Shown: positions 27,979 through 36,452, counted from the first letter of the stretch. The stretch is DNA of 64,000 nt from Bacteroidota bacterium (GCA_024278975.1 JAJRSD010000016.1:1-64000), one strand, 5' to 3'. The notes: generated by a model from the letters alone, not told the origin. Made by a program: numbers and translations.

Positions 27979-28359
27979 TTAATTTGAGTTTGCAACTACA
28001 TCTCCACCATTTCGATAAATCTCCTCTAAATTTACAAATGGAACATCGTGTGATTCTTTTAATCCATTGTAATCAGGATTTAATTTTGACCAGTACGTTT
28101 TCTTTACGTTTGAGTCTAACCAACTCATTAACTTTTCAAATAACTCTTTGGTTTTGTCGGGCATCTGCTTTGCAAGATTATTGGTTTCCGAACGGTCTTC
28201 AACAATATTGAACAACTTAAGGCGACCATGCCAATCGAGAATTAATTTGTAATCTCCTTCGCGAATTGCAGAGTGAGGTGTTAGTGGCAAACCATCATAA
28301 GGATTATTATAACATAAATTGAGCGATCCCCCTTCAATAATAGCTAAAAGAAACCTTGC
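27979..28359 (-). pseudogene. Sulfatase C-terminal remnant
   Basis: The frame reads like the last 120 or so residues of an arylsulfatase-type enzyme (TPHSAIREGDYKLILDWHGRLKLFNIVEDRSETNNLAKQMPDKTKELFEKLMSWL). The catalytic N-terminal region with the formylglycine motif is missing. The open frame continues to about 28359, where recognisable sequence ends. Its stop abuts the stop of the AraC gene with no gap. The break is followed by transposase-like and repeat sequence, so a rearrangement probably removed the rest. Confidence 0.75.
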
Positions 28360-28442
28360 TCAGTCAGTTAATAATGAGTATATTAGCGGTGTAATAAAAC
28401 AAATATAAACCATCACTGATTAAGTGAACAAGGCATTCTTTT

Positions 28443-28610
28443 ATGAACACGAAGATAAACAAAATAAGCATAACAGACGACAAAATAACAGCACGTGGAG
28501 GCATTACCTTCTTTTTACGTTACATCGAGAATATTAAGCTGTATGAGCTTATTAGCAGTGTTGTTTTGTTAAAAGTTGTATTTGGCAAAAAGGGGCATCG
28601 CACAAAATAA
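28443..28610 (+). pseudogene. Transposase N-terminal remnant (IS1380-like, tentative)
   Basis: A 55-codon frame (MNTKINKISITDDKITARGG ... ENIKLYELISSVVLLKVVF) resembles the first residues of IS1380-family transposases from Bacteroidota, which share a KI..I..T...T.R.G opening. It stops exactly where repeat copy 3 begins. No catalytic domain remains. The family call rests on a short, weak resemblance. Confidence 0.35.
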
Positions 28611-28651
28611 CTTCGTCAATTCCAGTCATATTATCTCTTCATAATCCCTTA
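28598..28651 (+). repeat. Partial copy 3 of the MITE-like element
   Basis: It contains the right third of the element (core AACTTCGTCAATTCCAGTCA and a nearly intact right terminal repeat, differing by one base from TTATTTCTTCATAATCCCT). The left end joins the transposase-like fragment at CGCACAAAATAA. Confidence 0.8.
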
Positions 28652-28861
28652 ATAAAATGATGAGCAGGTAAAAACTCAAAACTCAAGTTGAATTTATAAA
28701 ACTTACCCTATTTTGTGGTTTTTAAAAAGTGAGCTAGTGCTATCGCTCAATTTAGGTAGTAGTAAATTGAAAACTAATAGTCTCAAAATCTCAAACTACG
28801 CATAGCCAAACCGTTGTAGTTCATTTAAGAAAAGTATTCGGTAGATTAAAAAAAATAATTG
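28652..28861. other. Gene-free spacer before the DUF7718/DUF5647 module
   Basis: No reading frame with coding character is visible. It holds the 22-bp motif at 28792-28813 and, just after it, GTTGTAGTTC, which has a near-inverted partner (GAACTACAAAAC) at about 29424 on the far side of the two genes. Confidence 0.5.
28792..28813 (-). repeat. 22-bp motif, inverted copy of 7670-7691
   Basis: It is an exact inverted match to the motif beside the restriction-enzyme island (core CTACGCATAG). It lies 100 bases upstream of a two-gene module. Confidence 0.7.
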
Positions 28862-28869
28862 TACTTTTG
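28862..28869 (+). promoter_or_regulatory. Putative -7 element of DUF7718/DUF5647 module
   Basis: TACTTTTG matches TANNTTTG, about 22 bases before the TTG start at 28892. No clear -33 TTTG is present. Confidence 0.45.
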
Positions 28870-28891
28870 TTTAAATAAATACTAAATAAAT

Positions 28892-29212
28892 TTGGGAAAG
28901 AAAGATTTTATAAAATATTTGGACAAATACAGTAATGAAAGAATAAGAATGCGAATTACTGTTGAAAATGGGAAAGTTGTTGACATTGTTGTTCAATATG
29001 AGACTTTGATTGAAGGGAAATGGCACTCAATAGTAAGATATGATTGTGCTCACGGATTTTTCCACAGAGATGTTTTGTTTCCAAATGGAGAAAAAGACAA
29101 ACAAGTAATTGAATTTGATAATCTTGAAACAGCATTATCATACGCAGAACAAGATTTAAAAGACAGATGGGAGTTTTATAAAAGTAGATACATTAAAAAA
29201 ATTAAGAAATGA
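28892..29212 (+). CDS. DUF7718-like small protein (first gene of a coupled pair)
   Basis: This 106-residue protein has the pattern IRMRITVENGKVVDIVVQYETLIEGKWHSIVRYDCAHGFFHRDVLFPNG, which I associate with DUF7718. RYD.AHG..HRD carries conserved Asp and His residues that could be functional. The end is basic (YKSRYIKKIKK). The start is TTG at 28892; an internal ATG at residue 20 is an alternative. The stop overlaps the next ATG (ATGA), so translation is probably coupled. The size, pairing and island setting recall toxin-antitoxin modules, but no activity is known. Confidence 0.7.
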   Translation: MGKKDFIKYLDKYSNERIRMRITVENGKVVDIVVQYETLIEGKWHSIVRYDCAHGFFHRDVLFPNGEKDKQVIEFDNLETALSYAEQDLKDRWEFYKSRYIKKIKK

Positions 29213-29415
29213 CAAATAAAGAAACAATAAATAGGAATGTAGGTTTATCATTTGATTTTATTAGACAAATAGTAAAAAATCCAGAAATGATTAATAGAAT
29301 TGAAAATAATTCAACTATTGAGTTTTTGCAAAAAGATTATCCTGAAAGAGAAGATACTAAACGGATAATCGCAGATAAATTTATAAAAGTTAAACGAAAT
29401 TTTGAATTGATATAA
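29209..29415 (+). CDS. DUF5647-like small protein (second gene of a coupled pair)
   Basis: This 68-residue protein (NRNVGLSFDFIRQIVKNPEM ... IENNSTIEFLQKDYPERED) resembles DUF5647, whose members share LS.EF..YL..NPE....IP..A.....P..DPE. It overlaps the upstream gene by four bases. Families of this kind often sit beside DUF7718 proteins, so the two probably act together. The family call is by eye only. Confidence 0.65.
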   Translation: MTNKETINRNVGLSFDFIRQIVKNPEMINRIENNSTIEFLQKDYPEREDTKRIIADKFIKVKRNFELI

Positions 29416-29660
29416 GAAAAACGAACTACAAAACGATGTACAATGCGCATTTCCTGTAAAGCATCATAAGCAAGTTTCTGAACATGGATTTGGAAAGCAC
29501 TATACGATAATTCTGCTCATAGAACCTGCCATATCCAATGTTACTTCTTCAACCATTGCCCTGAGGGTTTCATCAGACAGGCGATTGCAATTAACTGTTT
29601 GGGAGAAGTTTAGTAAAAATTGAAAAACCATTGAGGATGAACGTGAATATCAGGCAAAAA
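29416..29660. other. Intergenic stretch with a possible decayed frame
   Basis: Close after the pair is GAACTACAAAAC (about 29424). Further on, the minus strand carries a short open stretch (VNCNRLSDETLRAMVEEVTLDMAGSMSRIIV, about 29505-29600) that could be a gene fragment, but I cannot assign it. No intact gene is visible. Confidence 0.35.
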
Positions 29661-29691
29661 AATACTCCTCATTAAAAAAATGAGAGGTATT
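29661..29691. terminator. Hairpin between DUF5647 and kinase-fusion genes
   Basis: AATACTCCTCATT and AATGAGAGGTATT form a stem around an A-rich loop. It lies between convergent genes and could terminate either, though no long T-run follows. Confidence 0.5.
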
Positions 29692-29750
29692 GGATTCTAT
29701 GAGAACAAGCTCCTTTTTAGCAAATTGAAATAGAAATAGAGTTTGTGATT

Positions 29751-30890
29751 TTACGTTTGCACAATCCTGATTTGAATCGCATTGGGAACCGGATTCTCCG
29801 AAATAAGTACAAGATAGCCTCCGCCGCCGGCACCACTGAGTTTCCATCCGAGGGCGTTATCTTTGTAACTGTCTATAATTTCTAAAATATCAGGCGAAAC
29901 CATATTTGGGAACATGGTAACTTGTGCCTTAAAACTTTCTTGCATTGCACTGCCGAAATCCTGTAGGTTTTTATTTTGAATGGCATCCCAGCACTTATTG
30001 GCAGCATTGGCCAGATTCTTTGCATTGGGTTGGTTAATTACGGTATCAGTTAGTACATTGAAATCTCCAATACGGGGCGAGAGTGTAATAAAATAGAGAT
30101 GCTTCTCTATAAACTCCAAAATACTACTATCGGTTTCTGTCTCAATAGAATCGGGCCAGTAGTTCTCTTTACCGTAGTTAAGTTTGTTCACCCCGGGAAA
30201 AACAATGCCAATTGAATCTTGCGAACCCGATATTATTGTTGTTCCCGGAGGGTTCTCAAAGCTAAAAAGTGTTTTTGCCAAAAGCTCTTTATTGCCTTCC
30301 GGAATATCGGTTTGCCAAAGTTGAATTGCCTTTTTACGTGTACTGCTCGACATACCACTTCTATCGTTAAACTGGTAATCGGGGTGAACACTGATTGTAA
30401 TTACCGGACCCGGATAATATTTCGAAACATAGGGTTGGTCGAGCCAGCCACCTGCCAAATCTAAACGAAACGGGATATTACAAACCTGACGTAACGATGT
30501 GGTCGAGCGGGCAGGTAAACCACCGTGCGGAATACGTTTGCTAACAATTAGTTCTATACCAAGTTCGTTACACAGCTTTACTTTGTCGGGGGTAAAACCA
30601 TCTTCGTTTACAAAAAAGATATCGGGCTGAAGTTCGCGAATCTCTTTATCGAAATCGAGCAGACCGCTACCTGAGTTTACCCATGCTTTTGTAACGTGTT
30701 TTATGGCTTGCACCATAAAAAGCCGCTCCTTATCGGTATTTACAGAAGGGCGTCCTTTTAGTTGCTCAATGGTTTTGTCTGACCCAATTCCAACATACAA
30801 ATCGCCATGTTGCGATGCTTCCTTAAAAAAGGCAACATGCCCCGAGTGTAGCATATCGTAACAGCCTGAAATGAATACTTTTTTTGTCAT
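29751..30890 (-). CDS. Cytidylyltransferase/GHMP-kinase fusion protein
   Basis: This 379-residue bifunctional protein has two parts. Residues 1-135 are a nucleotidyltransferase of the cytidylyltransferase fold, with HSGH at 15-18 (GCYDMLHSGH) and ARSTTSLRQ near the end. Residues about 138-379 have GHMP-kinase features: NIPFRLDLAGGWLDQP, GMSSSTRK at 179-186 in the usual GLSSSA position, and the C-terminal glycine motif LSGAGGGGYLVLI. Together these could phosphorylate a sugar and activate it with a nucleotide, as for surface glycan precursors. Substrates are not evident. It precedes envelope glycan genes. Confidence 0.85.
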   Translation of the reverse strand: MTKKVFISGCYDMLHSGHVAFFKEASQHGDLYVGIGSDKTIEQLKGRPSVNTDKERLFMVQAIKHVTKAWVNSGSGLLDFDKEIRELQPDIFFVNEDGFTPDKVKLCNELGIELIVSKRIPHGGLPARSTTSLRQVCNIPFRLDLAGGWLDQPYVSKYYPGPVITISVHPDYQFNDRSGMSSSTRKKAIQLWQTDIPEGNKELLAKTLFSFENPPGTTIISGSQDSIGIVFPGVNKLNYGKENYWPDSIETETDSSILEFIEKHLYFITLSPRIGDFNVLTDTVINQPNAKNLANAANKCWDAIQNKNLQDFGSAMQESFKAQVTMFPNMVSPDILEIIDSYKDNALGWKLSGAGGGGYLVLISENPVPNAIQIRIVQT

Positions 30891-30997
30891 TAATATTTTG
30901 TGTTTACTATTTGTTCAGTTTTAAGAATAACAAATATAATTGTTTTTAGCTGATAGAGAACTGTTCTCTGTTGTTCTCTGACTTCGTTCTCTGATTA

Positions 30998-31751
30998 TCA
31001 TTTTATTATTTCCCCATCCCAAAGTTTTTGCAAAAATACCTGCCAGGGTAAAACCAAAATATTGCCTATTTGCCGTGGGTGAGAATCGTTGGATATTAAT
31101 ATTGATTTTTTTACTGAATACTCTTCAGAAAAACTTTTTAACCCTTTCAGGTGGCGTGGGTTTGCATTCTTTGTTGATTTCACTTCAATGGCAATTTCAT
31201 GATCGCCCAACACAAAATCAATTTCAATCTTTGAAGCCGTTCTCCAATAGGCAATTGAATAGTTTAGACCGGAATAGCTGCTATGTGCATAAATTTCCTG
31301 ATATATAAAATGTTCGAATGCATCTCCAAAGGCTTCACTTCCCATTTCTATTTTTCCTCTTTTTAGCAAATAGTTAGCAATTCCTACATCGAAATAGTAG
31401 AATTTGGGTGCAAGTATTACCCTGCGCTTGGGTCTCTTTTGAAACGAAGGAAGGAAGCGACCGGTTAAAGTATCTTCCAAAATCTGAAAATACTCTTTAA
31501 TGGTAGGCGAACTAACAGCGCACTCCGAAGCAACATTTGTATAATTAACTATCTTGCCGTTGGAAAATGCAGCAACCTCAAGAAAACGAGAGAAAGAGGA
31601 TATATTCCTGATTTTAGCTTCTGCCATAATCTCATCGCGCAAATAGCTGCCAATGTATGCCGAAATTAGTTTTTGTGGATTTGCCGAAAGATAATGCCGG
31701 GGCAACAATCCGTTATTTAATGCTTTCTTAAATACATGATAATTTAAAGTA
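30998..31751 (-). pseudogene. DUF4143 protein lacking its ATPase domain
   Basis: The open frame (236 residues from 31708) matches the C-terminal part of AAA_14/DUF4143 proteins: a winged-helix-like region (NVASECAVSSPTIKEYFQILEDTLTGRFLPSF) and a nuclease-like core (KIEIDFVLGDHEIAIEVKS). The N-terminal AAA ATPase with Walker motifs is missing. Family-like sequence (YHVFKKALNNGLLPRHYLS) runs on to about 31750 and stops in a direct repeat. A deletion between repeat copies is a plausible cause. Confidence 0.75.
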
Positions 31752-31782
31752 GTAATTTTAATTTACATGATAATTTAAAGTA
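31733..31782. repeat. Direct repeat at a gene-truncation point
   Basis: TACATGATAATTTAAAGTA occurs at 31733-31751 and 31764-31782. The first copy is inside the DUF4143 remnant's reading frame; the second lies just upstream. The rest of the spacer to 31998 holds no visible gene. Confidence 0.75.
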
Positions 31783-31998
31783 AAAGTAATTAAATAGTAG
31801 TCTATGTCATCCAAATAATAGATAAGTTATGACTAAAATGTTTTTGCGTGTGTACAACTACCAGATAAAATTACTTTTTCGGGGTCGATAGGTCGCAAGT
31901 AACTTATTATTTCGTGTTGTATTGAATCTGATATCATGTAAAAGAGAATGATGATTAATGAATGATAAACTTCGACCTAAAAAGCTAAAAAACATACG

Positions 31999-33420
31999 TT
32001 AATTAAAGTTATAACGTAAACCTATTTGAAAACCTAACCGGTTTGGATTGGTATTGGCAATGTCTCCGGCAACAGTAAAATCAATAATAAAAGGTGTCGG
32101 TTTATTTGAATAACATAGGTTGAGCAATAATGATGTTTGGTCCCGCACTATTTTGTACGGCTGATTCCAGGTGCCAAAATGCCTTACAAAAGTTACCATA
32201 CTTTTCCACGAAATATATTTATTCAGATTTCCTTTTAGTCCGATGTGATGAGCAAAAAAACGGTTCGACTCCAGTCCCATGCTAATTCCCTCTTCTTTTT
32301 TTACAGGAAAAAATAGCGGCGACGAGATGGTTTTTTTAAAATATGTAACACCCGATTTGTAGATCGAATGGTTATAATAATTATCGAACTCCCGGCGCAC
32401 CCATTTCTGATCCTCGCCGCTCCAGAAGTATAGCGAATCGGGAACACTTTGCTGTCGTGTGTTGGTATATTCATAAAGAATGTGGGTAATAAATTTATCA
32501 GGGTCGTTAAATTTTACCGACAACCCAATGAGGTTATCGGGCCAGTTACGCAGGTTTACACCCGAAAAATCTTCGAACGGGTGGCTGATGTTTAGCACAA
32601 CCTCGCCTTTTTTGAATTTTTGCGTTAGCATAAGCTGGTAGGTTCCATACTGGTTACCGGCAACATTATTCTGATCCATTTGAGGAAAATCTTCACCACC
32701 GGCTGAACCTGTTATATATTTAAAATAGGCATTGCATCCTGTGGGCATTTCGCCAATTCTCTCGTCGCGCGAGGTACCTCCCCACATCACAAAATGCTCG
32801 GCACCGCCTTCAATACTAAAATTATCAGAAATTTTGGCTTTCAGGTACAACGATTTATGGTGCAGGTGTGTCCCATCAACATACCGCTCATCGTTAAGAA
32901 TGCCCTCTTCGTACTCTCCTTTAAATGATAGGAATTTGCCGATAAATGGCAGAGGCTTATATTTCGCGACACGTAATCCAATTTTTGGGTAGGGACGTGC
33001 ATTTCTGCTTTTGGCAATATTCCCGTTCGAAGTGGAAAGTCCGTCGAAAATAAGATCGTTGTGTTGCATGCCTACCATAATCTCCCAATTATTCAGGTTG
33101 AGCATTGCAAAAAGCTGATTCGCCTGAAAATAACTGCTGTTATCACCAATACCATAATTCAAATCGGCTCCGGCTTTTACAAACGAGTTCGAGTCGTTGA
33201 AAAAGTAAATGCCTGCTCCGTTTATCTCCGAAATGTTCAGGATGGAGTTGCCGGGGGCAATTTTCCCATCGGTGTTGGCCCACATCCATAACGGCATCTG
33301 TTCTGATGTTGAAATTAGTGTTGAGTTAGATATTGCAAGGGAGTGATTGGTCTGGGCCGATGTGTAATATACAGCCGGGAAAAGTAGGAGTATAAAAAGA
33401 GAAATACGTGTAAATATCAT
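31999..33420 (-). CDS. Wzi-family capsule assembly outer-membrane protein
   Basis: The product is 473 residues with a signal peptide (MIFTRISLFILLLFPAVYYTSA) and a beta-barrel pattern. The MPLWMWANTDGKI and EGGAEHFVMWGG stretches are characteristic of Bacteroidota Caps_assemb_Wzi proteins. Wzi proteins anchor capsule or exopolysaccharide at the cell surface. The C-terminal strand (GFQIGLRYNFN) fits outer-membrane insertion. It follows a sugar transferase gene on the same strand with a 27-base gap, so the two probably make or attach a surface polysaccharide together. Confidence 0.9.
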   Translation of the reverse strand: MIFTRISLFILLLFPAVYYTSAQTNHSLAISNSTLISTSEQMPLWMWANTDGKIAPGNSILNISEINGAGIYFFNDSNSFVKAGADLNYGIGDNSSYFQANQLFAMLNLNNWEIMVGMQHNDLIFDGLSTSNGNIAKSRNARPYPKIGLRVAKYKPLPFIGKFLSFKGEYEEGILNDERYVDGTHLHHKSLYLKAKISDNFSIEGGAEHFVMWGGTSRDERIGEMPTGCNAYFKYITGSAGGEDFPQMDQNNVAGNQYGTYQLMLTQKFKKGEVVLNISHPFEDFSGVNLRNWPDNLIGLSVKFNDPDKFITHILYEYTNTRQQSVPDSLYFWSGEDQKWVRREFDNYYNHSIYKSGVTYFKKTISSPLFFPVKKEEGISMGLESNRFFAHHIGLKGNLNKYISWKSMVTFVRHFGTWNQPYKIVRDQTSLLLNLCYSNKPTPFIIDFTVAGDIANTNPNRLGFQIGLRYNFN

Positions 33421-33447
33421 TTTATACGAATAATTGCCATAATTAAG

Positions 33448-34614
33448 TTATTTTGAACGGGCATATTTAAACACGATATTACAAAAAATTTTCCAGAAAT
33501 ATTGCCAGTTCGTACGGAAAGGTGCTTTATCATAAGCATCAAGGAATCGTTTCTCCGAAGCAATAATTTCGTCCAGTGTTTTTGGCAGATCTGCATAAAA
33601 GGGAGGTAACATCCCGGGGCGATACTTTCTCCGGCGTTTACGATATTCTTCGGGGTAGAGACTTAAATATTGTTTACTTAACGGACGCACACCCACAAGT
33701 TTAAGTTCCAGCTTAACGAAATTAATGAACATGGGAAGTTCATCGATCCAGAATTTCCGGAACACCTTACCGACGGTGGTAATTCTAAAATCGCCGGAGA
33801 ATTTCCCTCCTGCCTGCAAACTATTTTGTTTATATACATATTCCTGAAGGTATTCGGAATAGGCGTGCATTGTCCTTAGCTTATAAACTTTAATGATTTT
33901 ACCGTTTTTCCCTTCGCGGTTAAGGGTAATCAGCGGGCCGTAGGTTGGGCTGTAATCGAACGAAGGCTTCTTTATTTTACGTACTACAAAGTGAAACCTG
34001 CCTTTAAAGAATGCCTCTTCAACAATTTCAAACCCACACGAATAAATGCGCCCCAGCATTTCCGCTTTCGAGAGCAGCCGGTTGTGCCCATTGCTAAAAA
34101 GAAAATATATTTTTTTAAATCCCCACACCTTGGGTGACACCCGATGCACAAAAAAATCGGCCGTGTAAACGCACCAGTTTATTACCGGCGGGTAGCGTTC
34201 GAGAATCTTCTTTTTACGTAACGAATAGGTATCTATATTGCCAACAAAAAGACCTCCATTTCGTAACTTCGAATTTACCGACTCAAGGAATTTATTAATT
34301 CTCCCCACATCGTTTAACCGCCGAAGGTTAACAATCGACTCAAAAAGATGTGTCGATTTCTCTACCTCGAATTGCGTTGTGCTTGAAACCACGAGGCTTT
34401 CAACAGCTTCTAAATCAATGTGGGAAGAGATATAATTGTAAGTTAACTGATTGGTTTCGTCAATTACCAACCGGGCAAGGGTATCGCCCGTTTTATCAAT
34501 ATCGAACGTGGATGTACTCGAAATAATCAGATTACTGGGAGCCTCAACATCGATGTGTCCGGAAATAAAATTTAGAGTAGCGGTGTTAGTTTCGTCAACA
34601 ATTTGCTGTTTCAT
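33448..34614 (-). CDS. Polyprenyl-phosphate sugar transferase-like protein with duplicated N-terminus
   Basis: The product is 388 residues. The C-terminal 140 or so match initiating glycosyltransferases (KIIKVYKLRTMHAYSEYLQ; FRITTVGKVFRKFWIDELP; LVGVRPLSKQY; KYRPGMLPPFYAD). The middle (about 95-235) resembles a methyltransferase-like segment without a SAM motif. The N-terminal 90 residues are two copies of a unit of about 43 residues (VDETNTATLNFISGHIDVEA and IDETNQLTYNYISSHIDLEA). No N-terminal membrane helices are present. It probably adds the first sugar to a lipid carrier, upstream of the Wzi protein in export order. Confidence 0.85.
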   Translation of the reverse strand: MKQQIVDETNTATLNFISGHIDVEAPSNLIISSTSTFDIDKTGDTLARLVIDETNQLTYNYISSHIDLEAVESLVVSSTTQFEVEKSTHLFESIVNLRRLNDVGRINKFLESVNSKLRNGGLFVGNIDTYSLRKKKILERYPPVINWCVYTADFFVHRVSPKVWGFKKIYFLFSNGHNRLLSKAEMLGRIYSCGFEIVEEAFFKGRFHFVVRKIKKPSFDYSPTYGPLITLNREGKNGKIIKVYKLRTMHAYSEYLQEYVYKQNSLQAGGKFSGDFRITTVGKVFRKFWIDELPMFINFVKLELKLVGVRPLSKQYLSLYPEEYRKRRRKYRPGMLPPFYADLPKTLDEIIASEKRFLDAYDKAPFRTNWQYFWKIFCNIVFKYARSK

Positions 34615-34734
34615 CTTATGTTTTTGGATAGGTTCTTTGCACTAAAGTAATATTTTTTTTGAGTATCCGCAAACTTACCCAAATATTTACTCTTTAAATG
34701 CAACACTTTTAATTTTAATGAATTGCGGTAATAT

Positions 34735-34766
34735 TTTTAGATACCCCCTGTTTCCACTTACAATCA
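34735..34766 (-). repeat. Partial copy of the CCCCCTG palindromic element
   Basis: It matches about 30 bases of one end of the 38493-38610 element (TTTTAGATACCCCCTG, then TTTCCACTTACAATC), with one mismatch in the stretch compared. Confidence 0.75.
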
Positions 34767-34808
34767 CCTTTTACATGCTCATTTCATTTATCTTAATTTT
34801 TAGATTGT

Positions 34809-35345
34809 CTAAATTCCGGGGTTTTCATAATGATCTACAATATTTGTAACAGCATAAAGAGGAAACACTTCAATATTATTATACTTTGAAAAGTTCTCTT
34901 GTGAAATGCGGATTCCTATTATAATTTTCTTTTCGTTTAAAAACAAATAGAGGCTTTGCATACTACCTTTTATCCCGGATTTTACTTCTATTGGCAGTAT
35001 CTTTGCATTCATTTGAATAAGATAATCCACCTCGGCCTGACTGTTTCTGGATTCTCGTTGCCAATAACACTATTCACCTCTTTTATTGAAACGTTTCATC
35101 AATTCCAAGCCTACATATAATTCTGCAATAAAACCTTTGTTAATAGGTTCAAATATATTATCCAAGAGAAAAACGCTTAAATCGAGACCTAGTATGCGTT
35201 GATAAATACCGGTATCAAAAACAATATATTTGCGGAATTTAGCATTTATCTGGGTTCCTAAAGGAATACCATTTGCCGATGAATGTGTTACCGGATAAAT
35301 TAAACCCGCCATAGATAACAACTCTAAGCATAATTTTACTTGTCC
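34809..35345 (-). pseudogene. DUF4143 protein, second remnant
   Basis: Two open pieces (35070-35321 and 34809-35030) are in the same frame, separated by an in-frame TAG just after KRFNKRGE (about 35070). Read through, they give the C-terminal half of a DUF4143 ATPase-associated protein: GIPLGTQINAKFRKYIVFDTGIYQRILGLDLS, then YWQRESRNSQAEVDYLIQM and ILPIEVKSG. The ATPase half is absent and the frame runs out at a heptanucleotide repeat near 35345. Confidence 0.8.
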
Positions 35346-35350
35346 TCTGT

Positions 35351-35465
35351 TAGTAATTAGTAATTAGTAATTAGTAGTTAGTTATTAGTTATTAGTTATT
35401 AGTTAAGAGCTGAAACTTTAAACTTTGAATTTTGAATTTTAAACTTTAAACTTTAAACCCGAAAC
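35351..35465. repeat. Heptanucleotide-type tandem repeats
   Basis: About three TAGTAAT and four TAGTTAT units (35351-35405) are followed by AAACTTT/GAATTTT units to about 35460. They lie upstream of the DUF4143 remnant, on the side where its 5' half is missing. Confidence 0.8.
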
Positions 35466-35470
35466 CCACT

Positions 35471-35563
35471 TCAATCCCTCCTCCCCGTTCTCCAATATTT
35501 TACAATCAGAATAACAGCAACAATCAGGATAATAAGAAAAATGAGTAGTTCAATCTGTTCCAT
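35471..35563 (-). CDS. 30-residue single-helix membrane peptide
   Basis: ATG at 35563 to TGA at 35471 encodes MEQIELLIFLIILIVAVILI plus a basic end (VKYWRTGRRD): one membrane helix with positive-inside topology. The start overlaps the last codons of the NlpC/P60 gene by 14 bases, so it could be translationally coupled. No family is recognised and the frame is short. Confidence 0.4.
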   Translation of the reverse strand: MEQIELLIFLIILIVAVILIVKYWRTGRRD

Positions 35564-36350
35564 CGGATTTAATTATTTTTTTCATCACACGCATTTTATG
35601 TGTATAACGTTGTGTATCAACATTGAAAATCCCAAACTGGTCAACATTATCAATTCGCACCTGACCGGAAGCGTGAATTATTTTATTACGTTTCCAAATA
35701 ATTCCTACGTGTACAATATTCCCCTCGTCGTCGTCGAAAAATGCAAGGTCTCCCGGTTCGGCTTCATCGACAAAACTCATTGCACGTCCTATTTTTACCT
35801 GTCCGGTAGCATCGCGTGGAATTTTAATACCAATCATTTTATAAATAATCTGCGTTAAGCCGCTGCAATCAATTCCGAAAGGTGTTCGCCCGCCCCATAA
35901 ATAAGGTGCATTAAAATATTTAAGTGCCTGGTTAATTGCAATCTCGCGAGGATTTTTCAATTTACCATAAACCACCGAACCGGTTGCCAGATATGTGTCG
36001 CGCGTAACCGAAAACTGCTTTAGATAGGGTCGCCAAATTGGCAAGGTACTACCTGCAACCAACATTAAATTCCGCTCATTATTTACCGGAACAATTGTCA
36101 TTATATCAGAAGTTATTGCCGTTGCTGACCGTTCAATTTTTCGTTTTGTACGTTCTTGAATCGGTGTTATCATTTTAGAATCTACCCAACCTTCGTACCC
36201 ATCGAAAGCAAGTTTTACATTTGTCCAGCCAACTATCTGTTCGCGCATTTCAAAATGCTCGCCAAATAAAATCTGTGTAACCATTTCGCTTTTCTCCGAG
36301 GGTTCAACTCTTACAGGAATAATGCTTAGGTTGGAAATTCCGTAGTTCAT
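35550..36350 (-). CDS. NlpC/P60 (C40) cell-wall peptidase with SH3-like domains
   Basis: The product is 266 residues. Two bacterial SH3-like regions occupy about 1-130 (including VGWTNVKLAFDGYEGWVDSKM). The C40 catalytic domain has C162 (GIDCSGLTQ), H214 (NIVHVGIIW) and a further H226. The layout matches gamma-D-glutamyl-L-diamino-acid endopeptidases (dipeptidyl-peptidase VI type) that recycle murein peptides. No signal peptide is seen, which suggests a cytoplasmic recycling role. It lies near the PBP4 gene on the same strand, about 100 bases away. Confidence 0.92.
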   Translation of the reverse strand: MNYGISNLSIIPVRVEPSEKSEMVTQILFGEHFEMREQIVGWTNVKLAFDGYEGWVDSKMITPIQERTKRKIERSATAITSDIMTIVPVNNERNLMLVAGSTLPIWRPYLKQFSVTRDTYLATGSVVYGKLKNPREIAINQALKYFNAPYLWGGRTPFGIDCSGLTQIIYKMIGIKIPRDATGQVKIGRAMSFVDEAEPGDLAFFDDDEGNIVHVGIIWKRNKIIHASGQVRIDNVDQFGIFNVDTQRYTHKMRVMKKIIKSDGTD

Positions 36351-36452
36351 ACGCTTATTAATATTTATCTTTTAGTTTTTGCTTAACCGAGTTTTCACAA
36401 ATCTATGAAAAAAAGGGATTTTAGCAGTCTGTTGTTATCACTTTTTTGAATT

